Assembly: GCA_015501595.1 (NCBI GenBank)
Contig: JADNRX010000035.1
Location: forward strand, 124,001-188,000
Length of the DNA: 64,000 bases
From: Hymenopellis radicata
Taxonomy: Eukaryota > Basidiomycota > Agaricomycetes > Agaricales > Physalacriaceae
Direction: 5' to 3'
Shown: piece by piece, positions 55,700-64,000 of the stretch
How the letters are laid out: every line of letters begins with the position of its first letter
Position numbering within the stretch: the first letter of the stretch is position 1
Translations under genes and position numbers: made by a program
Notes under the pieces: model-generated
The model's database searches: none
What the model saw: only the letters and a program-made list of their open reading frames with translations
What the model was told of the DNA's origin: nothing

Positions 55700-56928
55700 C
55701 CTTCACCCTCCTCACATTGCCTCACGCGTAGTAGGTTCTTCATCCTTGAGCCTGCATCAAGACCGTGTGAGTATCGAACTGAGCAGAGAGAGAAATCGGG
55801 ACCGACCTCCACCAGAAGCGCATGCAACATGTGGTGTGTCGTCTGCTGACCCATGTAGATATCCTCAACACGCCATACATAGGTATCATTTTTACTAGCG
55901 CTAACCACTTCACGAAACACGTCACTCCGGTGAGGAAACGTGACATCTCCGAGGAGTGGGTTATACAGCCATCCAAACACCGGAACCAGTTTCGCGACGC
56001 TCTCCGCGATGTCCAGGCATGTGACGAGGTTCACCATGTTTGCTGGTCCGAAAATCGATACTGAATCGGAGGTATAGGAGGAGTAGCCCACATTCCGAAG
56101 CTTGGAGAGCGCGTCGATGCGAGCATTCATCTCCCGGAAGTACGGTAGAGCAATCCGCATGACTTGTGCAAGATCCTTCGAAGGTCTATCTAGTGAATAA
56201 TCAAACAGCATCATTCCCTCAAACACATTGGAGGTGAGGCAGTGGTGGTACAGCCTTTGAATGCCAATGTAGACTGAATCGATTTGCCACCGAACGGTAT
56301 TCTGGGTCCATGCCCCTTTTGTGGACATGAGAATGAGCAAGGCCTGAAGTTCGAGGAAATAGTTGCCCCTCTACAAATCAGACTACACGACCAACCCCAA
56401 TGTGTTATATATACTCACCGTGCCATACTCTTCCTGATCTGAAAGTATCTGATGCCTCCACCTACAGTCTCAGCAAGTACAGCCACTGCATCCATGCTCC
56501 TCTCTGGACCGTCCACCAGTGCGGCACACCATTGGCCAATCTCAATTCGCGAAATCCATCCTGAATTTGGCGTCGGAGGCCACACCAGATCTTGTAGACA
56601 TGGATGGCACCCAAGCGCCGAAATCCATTCTGTAGCGGTCATTGAAGCCCCGATGAGTTCGCTAAGCATCATTGTGAGAGGTTCATACCGTGACGCAAAT
56701 GCCGGTGACATACCTTGCTTGGATGGGGTCATTATAAGGTACGATGAGGTGTGAAAGATCAAGCTCCCCTTCCACATAATTCTCCGCCGTGCGCTGCATG
56801 TCTGCATCTGAAATGAAGGACCCGCAACTCTGGTAGTCGGATTCGGCATCCTCGTCATGGAATTCGTCGTCAGATACATCCCGAGTCATAGAGCGGTATT
56901 CCGTGGAGGAGATGTCCTGGACGGGCAT
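55700..56928 (-). pseudogene. Array copy G: inverted, internally deleted four-helix-bundle family gene
   Basis: Reads from the ATG at 56928 downwards. Exon 1 is 56928-56714 (DVSDDEFHDEDAESDYQSC), exon 2 is 56661-56419, and exon 3 starts at 56370. Exon 2 has an insertion (GCHPCLQDLVWPPTPNSGW) and is two bases out of phase at its 3' end, so exon 3 is entered in the wrong frame. Exon 3 stops resembling the family after LDIAESVAKLVPVFG. About 75 bp of unrelated filler follows, and the match resumes at VEDIYMGQQTTHHML of exon 6. Exons 4 and 5, and so most of the helix bundle, are lost. Same family, opposite orientation to A-F. Confidence 0.8.
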
Positions 56929-58324
56929 GATAAGGGAATGATCAGCACATGTCAATGTATATGATGGCCAGCACAGCCGTCGTTAATGCTGGCGTGATCC
57001 GGAGAAGGACCCAATTGCAATTGACGTCCACTGGTAACGTTACTTATCGGCGTCCACATGTCCATCAAGGTACTTACGGTGGTCAGAAGCTCTACCAACT
57101 TCTCCACCGTGAACCAAACCAAGTATTCGTCTTCTAAACTAGACTCTATCCAACAATTTGAGCAACGGACAGACACGGATATAGAGCTTGTACTAGAACC
57201 TGAACACCATTACAGCGTCTGCCTCCTCGTCTCGTATCCCTTCTAGATTGATCTCCATCGCCGACCTTCGCCCTCAACCTCGGTCTCTGCCCTCAGGGTC
57301 TTCTTGCCATCGCTTATCCTTGACGGCTGTTGAAGGCGCAGCGTGCTTCACTCGTCGTCAGCGTCAGCGTCTAGAACCTCTTCCTCCTCTTCAAGGACCT
57401 GATAAAAATATTGAGTTTTACAGAAAATCCAAAGAGCATAGAGGCTGACCTCAACCTCGAGGTCTTCCTCATGGCCTGCAAACGTTCGGCGTAACGGCCG
57501 AGAGGGTCAGATGTCAGAGACGCCGCGTCACGACATGATGGCAGGAGGAAGAAGTCGCCGATCACATGTTCAGCCGAATTCGGCAGTTTGCCTCTTACTT
57601 ACCATCATCAAACCTCATTCGTTGTAGCAGCGACGCGTTGGCGCCTCTGGGAACGCCGGCTTTCTTCATAAACGACCTCGTCGCGCGATGAACGGAGCCC
57701 TGGGATTATAGCAGCGTGGACGACGTCGCTGGTCAGGATTGGATTCTGGATAAAGGTGCTTTTGTGCTGAACTTTTTCGCGTTACTTTTGGATCATTTCG
57801 TTCTACGTTGTCAATGAATACGTCCCTGACTTGGAGTTTTTTCTTCCCTTGACGGTGGCGAACTTCAAGCTGATTCGACATAGTACCTGTGGATGGACCG
57901 CGATGGCTTTGCCAGCGCAACTACAAGGTACGTTCTACACCCCAGAAATCAATGTCGTTTTCATGGAAACGGCGCTTTGGGGCTCTGGAAGTCGTGTTTG
58001 TCTTCGCCCCACCGGCTTTTGTTGGAATTCATTCCGAGATTCGAGATCTAACATTACGGGGATAGATCTTGTCGCTTTGGGGGCTCAAAATGTAGTACCA
58101 TGCTTGGTTTCTTATCGCTCACCGCCGGCTCGCTAGACTACAGAAAGCGGCTTAGCATGCGGTCCATCATTTCTCGCAGCGCCGCAGCGCGTACTTCGTT
58201 TGCGTGGCGCAAGATTTGTTCGCATCATCAGTGTTTGAGTGTAAGTATTTCGGAAATATGTAGAGAAAAAAAGTGGAATTGCGAGGAGAGATACATGTAT
58301 ATCGGATTAAATTATTTCATGGAA
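56929..58324. other. Inverted 5' flank of copy G and unassigned sequence
   Basis: 56960-57040 includes ACCCAATTGCAATTG, the inverse of the flank block of E and F. Around 57530-57610 there is an inverted trace of spacer X (ATGATGGCAGGAGGAAGAAG). The remainder to 58324 has short frames without recognised domains. Confidence 0.45.
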
Positions 58325-60207
58325 TCAGTACAATCCCAAAGTGATCACTGCGAAGAGGTTAGAGCCTAAACGAGAGAAATCACTCAAGTACGTACCCGTT
58401 TTCAAATTCGCCTTTAACTGTTTCCTCCTAGCAATCCTCGCCTCCTTCTTTATTGCCGTGAGATTGATCATCCCATGTGTATGAGAGAACAACACGTCCT
58501 GGTTGGCGGGGTACGTCGACGCCTTTGGTCGAGCAAACGACATTAGGTGATTCTTCGCGCCTTGGGTGGGATACCACGGCCAATGATCATCGTCCGAATC
58601 AGGTGAAGTTTCGCCAGAGGACGGTGCCACGGTTGGAATTGACCTGATCGTGGGCATAGGGTAAACCCTAGGATGGTCTCCTTCGGCTCCAGGAGGACGA
58701 GGGCGTGCAGTATCTGAATCGTCAGGCGGCGATGACCACAAAGCGTGGGTGTCAACAGCCAACTCCGAACTATTGAGTGCGCTTGGTGTGCGATCCCTAC
58801 TTGTCGCGAAGAGGCCAGTATTGTCCGACGGGCCCCTACTCGAGGGTGGAAGACTTTGTGGCGCTGAGTACGGTGCCGGTGGCACCGGGGTATCGACCGT
58901 CGGTAGAGGGGGTAGAGTATCTCGAAACGCAGACCTATTGATATAAAATCCGCTTAAGGTATCCTTGAACCATCCATCGGCATCCCTGACTGCTACCAAC
59001 ATGACGGGTCTGCGATCAAGTTCCCGAAGACGTTCCAGAATTTCAGATGGCACAGGACGCGCTGAAGTCCCCGGAGTCAGAGGCGAGACCGATGTGAAGG
59101 ACCTTTCGTGTATGTAGACGTCTCCCTTGGTGTCCGTGTACCAATACCAGCCATCATGAGAAGCGCGAAGAGGACTCATTATTACGACGGGGTTTTCAAC
59201 TCGTTCAGATCCTATTTCAGGGATTGCCATGTGAACTGAATGAAAAGCTCAATTCGAAACCCGTGAATTAAGACGCGTACACGTACTGGTATCCGATGTC
59301 ACTTCCTCTTCCCAAATTGTTTGTGTCCGGTTGCCACTGGATCGAGTCTTTGGTGAATCGCTGGGAGGAGCAAGCGGTTGTTGAAATTTCCGATGCAAAC
59401 GAAAGGAGGCGTCCGTGTCAGGTAAGTCACTTGTATCGTTTCGAGGAGTGATTAACACTACGGACGCCGTTTCTAATGAGTATACTCGTCAACGGATAGA
59501 AAGATATCGATACAGATCTTCATACCATTAAATGTCGTGCTTCCATGACGCATACCCGAAGGTCTACTTCCCCTGAGCGCAGATCTATGAGAGCTACCAG
59601 AGCTAGAAGAACTTGTATTGGCCATTGCAAGTGAAGACGCCGAGGAAATGGATGTGGACATGCTGGGCGTCGATTGTACAGCAGCAGCAGTAGGAGCTTG
59701 CACATCTGAAGAACCTGAAGCAGCGGTGTCTCCCGCCGCGGCAGTGGGAATTTGAGAATCGACGGTTTCTATAAACAGATTAGTGGCAATCTCAGAATAG
59801 GGCGCGCGATGCTCACTTGCGTGTTCTTCCTCATTGACGTTCGCATCAACAGGAACGGCATCAACAGCATCCGATACCGGTTCTCCAGAGGGAGGATTCT
59901 GAGTAAAGTCTATGGCCGCTGCAGATGTGTCCAATGTGGCGGCCTGTGGGATGTTCTGGAACGATGCCCTCAGAGCATCATCGGACGCAATGATTCGAGA
60001 TATAGTAACGATGGTGTTGGAAATGGCGAGCACAAAGTAGGATACGATGACATCGTGGAAACGTGAGGAGGAGCCCTCTATAGAGGAGGAGCTGGACGGC
60101 ACGTCAGCGTCAGGAGCGTTCATATTAGATGCGTCGTGGGTGTCTGGAGACTGGGGCTCAGCAGGAGATGTAGTCGAAGTGGGATTGGTCGTATTATCGT
60201 CAAGCAT
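58325..60207 (-). CDS. Unknown protein with WW-like segment, paralogue of the next gene
   Basis: Exons 60207-59526, 59472-59287, 59235-58396 and 58347-58325 close in frame (576 residues), with short GT-AG introns. The N-terminal part is serine/threonine-rich with a hydrophobic stretch (VIVSYFVLAISNTIVTI), a possible membrane or amphipathic segment. Mid-protein DGWYWYTDTKGDVYIHE and DADGWFKDTLSGFYIN look like two degenerate WW-type units. Near the C-terminus DDHWPWYPTQGAKNHLMSFA, then LFSHTHGMINLTAIKKEARI and a basic helix, are shared with the gene at 60908-62566. No function is known to me. The tandem arrangement and same strand indicate duplication. Confidence 0.65.
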
Positions 60208-60907
60208 TGTTCGTTAGGGATCCTAAGTCGTGAGTGCGTGTTTATCGTGGGCGTAAAGGTTCGTGCTGAATTAGAATACGTCTGGCGGTATTTATACGGA
60301 AACGGAAAGAGGTCAACCCTTATGTTGTATTTGATGGGCATCTAGAGAACAATAAGTTCTTCGTCCAGCAAGTAAAGAAGAACAAGGGAACGGAACAATA
60401 AGACTCGTTTGGGAACAAAAGCAAGATCGACAAGGACTCGCAACTGGCACGCAGGATCTGCGTGCGAGCAGTCGCGCATCCTTTCAAATTGATCTACCTG
60501 GTCCTGAGAATTTGCGTATCGTTTTCTCTGTTCGTTAATGCTGCGCCGTAACAAGGAGGCGAGAGAGGGCGAGAGGTAATTCATCCCTTGAGCAAAAAGG
60601 CTCAGTCTGTACGAGTGGCGCAGTTACACGATACGTCTTTACACACGCCACTGTGCGTATTGATGGAGGGGTACCGGCGTTGGAAGAACCATTGGAAGAA
60701 CCAAAAACTGGGACATGATTGTTGTGGTTGACTTCCGGCATGTCGGTCCGATCGCCGGTCTTTTTCGGAAACTTGTCTGGAACCATCATCATTAAAAAGC
60801 TCGTCCTTCGACATGGGGTATCATTCGCTTCCACACTCTGCATTACATGCGTCATTTAGGTATGTACATTCTGGCATTATTCAAACGTTACGCTGTTGCT
60901 AAAATCC
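60208..60907. other. Intergenic region between the two paralogues
   Basis: No gene recognised; presumably it holds the promoter of the 58325-60207 gene (reading left) and the terminator of the 60908-62566 gene. Confidence 0.4.
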
Positions 60908-62566
60908 TCAATCCCATTCTATTGTCAAGGTAAACACTAATCCAACCGCCGTCAGACAATGAAATCGAATTTGAAAGCTGAGGAAGAACGCACGTGTATT
61001 TATCCTCCGGCGCAACGCGGCCCTTCGTGCCCTCTTCTTCTCTCGCCTGATAGCGGTGACGTTTATCAACCCATGTCCACGGGAAAACCGCACTTTCTGT
61101 ATGACAGGATACGTTCTTTCTCTTGGAAACGCGAATGTGGTATTCCACTCCGCCGGACGCGACCTTGCACCTCTCGTAGGATGCCATGGCCACTCGTCGT
61201 CACTGGCAGATTCACCGGCCGTTCCTTGTCGGCTGAGATCACCATAGCTGAGCTCCGTGACGGTCTGCCCATACGCATGTCGGAGCGACTCCGAACGTAG
61301 GCGATGGCGTAGCCCGCGACGTGGTCTGGCTGTCTGTCGTCCACTTGTTCCCCAGGAAGATTCAGAAGGGGCCTCGATTGGAACGGTCCGAACAGAGTAG
61401 CTACCCTGTGTCGGTGTTGGGTAGAACGCCTTCAGACGAGGAAGTAACGCTTGAATAGACCATATACGCCTCGGTTGTGGCATAGCAACTTTAGGCTCTT
61501 CCTCGTCGTCGTCGTGTAGGATGCCAAGATCGGAGATTGGACTGGAAGTGTCGCTACGCGGAGCATTTTCCTGCTGCGACTCCGGCTCTCGTCTGGCCTC
61601 ATCGGCTACGTTATAACGAAAAGGTTCTGTGGTTCCTGCAGTGCTAGTTAATCGCTGTTTCTCAAGATTCATAGGTGACCTACCCTGCATCGGCTTTCTC
61701 CTCGTTTGTGCAGCGTTGGCAGCATTGATAACTACTGGAGACGGTATGGGAATCGAGATAAAGTTCGCGTATTTGAAGCTTGTTGGCGTCAGGTTGCTCG
61801 CTTCCTCTACGCTATCGTCGTCGCTGTTTTCCCCGTCACTTGCGGGTTCTGGTATCGCATGGCCCGATACGAGTCTTGGCTCAGCATCTTCGATAACATC
61901 AAAACATTTTCAATGCACAGAATATTGCATAACGTACGCTCTATATGAATTCTTTCTGCAGTCATCACGCATCCCGCAGACAAGTCTGAAGGCGCAGTCG
62001 ACGGTACCGACCATTGCTGGACCGATGGAATGCGTGACGTAGACTCTACGCTTTGAACAGAGTCGGTCATCTGTTCTGGCTCAGTATCTTCGGGGACAAT
62101 CAGATAATCGTTTGGCGCCACAATATAGCTATTCACCTTGGGTGATGGACACGTCTCCAGATCGACCCCTAGCAAGTGAAGCACGCCACTCTTGTACTAG
62201 GGGTAGCGAGGCGTCCTCATGCTGCATGGGCGACGTGGACGAGGAAGTAGCGGGCGACTGTGATAAAGCAGATTGCGCATCAACGTCCAAATCGGCGAGT
62301 CGTGTTCTCGAGAATCGTGCACGGATCCAGAGCGCCATAAGTTGCAAGATGAATGCCAGGATGATGGTGAACGTAGTTGACGAGGCAACGGCCCATTGGG
62401 CGTGCTCCAATAGCAGTGGCAAGCTCCTACACTGATTGGCAGGTACACTCGTTGTTGTCGATGTCGTCGAGGCTGGGGGCAAAGGGAGCGAAGCAGACGC
62501 AGAATCGTCTTGCTCCTCTGGCAGTTTCCTTTCTTCGGAAAGTCGTGGGGATGGTTCGTATAGCAT
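60908..62566 (-). CDS. Unknown membrane-anchored protein, paralogue of the previous gene
   Basis: Exons 62566-62137, 62087-61938 and 61887-60908 close in frame (519 residues). A clear membrane segment lies at about residues 55-80 (SSTTFTIILAFILQLMALWI followed by RARFSRTR), so the short N-terminus and the long basic/acidic remainder should lie on opposite sides. The C-terminal third has SDDEWPWHPTRGARSRPAEW, then RTYPVIQKVRFSRGHGLINV and TAIRREKKRARRAALRRR, matching the paralogue at 58325-60207. The last residues (FHCLTAVGLVFTLTIEWD) could be part of a missed terminal intron. Function unknown. Confidence 0.6.
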
Positions 62567-62961
62567 GTCGATGTCGTTTGATCGTAAGGTCGTAAAGAGT
62601 AGAAGTGCGTGTCGTGAATGTGGCTGATAGTTCGTTGTATTAGAGAAAGTCCGTCGCGCCTCGCTGGTTCTTGTATTGTTTTGTCTTCTTGTTGTCGATA
62701 CTGGGAATCGCTAAATTAAGACAAGGGTCGGATAAAACAATACCGGAGAAGAACAAAAAGCTGAATTGAGAACAATACCATTTGGACCTACAAGATCGGG
62801 TTGCCAAGCGATGGCCCGAGGATAAGATCAAGAAGATCCTGATGGAGAACAAAAGCAGGAAAAACCCTTCCCAGGCCTGCGAGCGCCATGGTCTCATAAG
62901 ATGATGACTTGATTCGTGATATCCGACTCGCATAAGTGTGCAAACTGGAACTCTTTCGACA
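62567..62961. other. Intergenic region
   Basis: No gene recognised between the paralogue pair and the P450 gene. Confidence 0.4.
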
Positions 62962-64000
62962 CTAGTTACGTGCTACCAAAGAAATGTTACATTTCCTCAA
63001 CCTCCGATTGAAATGCTCCTTTGGCCTGGCCTGATGTAGTATAATGAGCAAAGACCATAAGTGATGAGTCGGACGGCGCGCGCCACTTACTGGACCAGTC
63101 TCGAGAAGCTTGAGCTCGTATCTCAGAACAATCATTTCGTAGGCAGTTCGGAGTTCCGCCAACGCGAGCGCTTTACCCAAACACGCCCTGTATACCAAGT
63201 CAGTCAAGTATTCCAAGAACGAGACGTCTTGAAAGCGTACATCGGTCCTTCAGAAAACGGCTGAAACTCCCTCTTCTTCGCGTTCATATTCTCATCGTCT
63301 TCCAGCCAGCGTTCGGGCCGGAAGTCCTCTGCATCGGGTCCCCAGACAGACGCGTCGCGACTGGCAGTATAGTATGGTGCGGCTATCGTCGTTCCAGGAG
63401 TCAGTGTTTGTCCGTATACCGTTAAGCCTTGTGGTGGAACAATGCGAGGGAGGCCGAGTCCGACAGTGGGTTGGACACGCAACATTTCGTTGACGCACGC
63501 GTGGAGATAATCCCTCGACGCGCCGCTGATGAATTCCTTGTGAAGTTTATCTTGTACGTGCGGATGTAGAGCGAGGTGGAACAGCCCAGTCGCCAGAGAA
63601 CTGTACAGATTGCGTTAGTACTCGCCGCACAAACAAACGAACACGACTCTGACGTGGTCATCGTGTCTGATCCCGCAATCATCAGACCCATCATAGCCGA
63701 CCCAGGACGGACGTGGTCCTGCTTCAGGTTCCAAAAGAGCGCATTGGGTCCAGAGCGATGTATCATCCTCATCGTCAGGTTTATTACGTGTTGGGAAGAG
63801 ATCATCTGTTTCCGCATAGCGAGCTTTACCAGCGGACGCCACCAGGATGGGACCATGGCCAAAGTGATCGCAATCTGAGCACGCTCGCTTAAGATGGAGA
63901 TGGCTGGGACGTTAATGGTGTCGTCCAGATGGGTGGCATCTTTGGGTACGGCGACCGTGTCCTCGCCTGCATTGACCACTCCCCATGGGTTATCGAAAAG
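62962..64000 (-). CDS. Cytochrome P450 monooxygenase, 3' part (5' end outside window)
   Basis: Exons >64000-63654, 63600-63241, 63187-63091 and 63030-62962 are joined by 53-60 bp GT-AG introns and close in frame at 307 visible residues. Hallmarks in order: I-helix AGSDT (MIAGSDTMTTSLATGLFHLA), K-helix ExxR as NEMLRVQP, the PERF region DAEDFRPERWL, and the heme loop FSEGPMACLG with its ligand cysteine. The sequence around LGLPRIVPPQGLTVYG and YTASRDASVWGP resembles fungal benzoate 4-hydroxylase-type (CYP53-like) enzymes, but the substrate cannot be deduced. The loop residue that is normally arginine (FxxGxRxCxG) is methionine, because the splice joins AT to G. Whether the enzyme is active is therefore uncertain. 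Confidence 0.85.

Noticed and set aside
55687..56340. Copy G as a shorter functional variant
   Set aside because: The 217-codon frame spans the deletion joint and filler by chance, and exon 2 joins exon 3 out of phase; the bundle is mostly gone.

Overview
The window is nuclear DNA of a filamentous basidiomycete, most likely an agaricomycete. Genes are broken by many 45-60 bp GT-AG introns, and the transposases present (a KDZ element with CxC5/CxC6-like cysteine clusters and a Plavaka-type CACTA fragment) are typical of that group. All exon models were read by eye. Where stated, they were checked by frame closure and by exon lengths agreeing between paralogues.

Layout. 1-5.3 kb: the 3' part of a multi-exon gene of an expanded unknown family, then a truncated Plavaka transposase. 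5.4-9.0 kb: non-coding, repeat-built DNA (AAGAC-rich blocks, a 216-bp inverted repeat, a 259-bp MITE). 9.2-50.8 kb: the core of the window, six same-strand copies (A-F) of one seven-exon gene; a seventh, broken copy (G) lies inverted at 55.7-56.9 kb. The roughly 436-residue product has an acidic N-terminal exon, an unrecognised middle part, a segment resembling the four-helix-bundle (MLKL-N-terminal/HeLo-like) domain of fungal cell-death and NLR proteins, and a 16-20 residue tail on its own exon. E and F have intact frames. D is intact only if a 6.9-kb KDZ transposon in its last intron is spliced out. A, B and C each carry one different disabling lesion.

Between the copies lie recurring spacer sequence and, upstream of B, C and D, decayed Dma1-like FHA-RING ubiquitin-ligase pseudogenes. 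Non-autonomous elements (AGTATGGG, GGCCCCGGG and TAGCGGG families) have inserted into these spacers. The array therefore grew by tandem duplication of a composite unit of several kb, with later transposon insertion.

52.4-64 kb: a C2H2 zinc-finger gene (minus strand), inverted copy G, two tandem paralogous genes of unknown function on the minus strand, one with a clear membrane segment, and the 3' part of a cytochrome P450 gene whose heme-loop arginine reads as methionine.

The best candidate for an undescribed system is the A-G array: a local, actively duplicating and decaying family of putative four-helix-bundle proteins with a variable N-terminal exon and a conserved tail. The cell-death link is inferred from sequence resemblance only.
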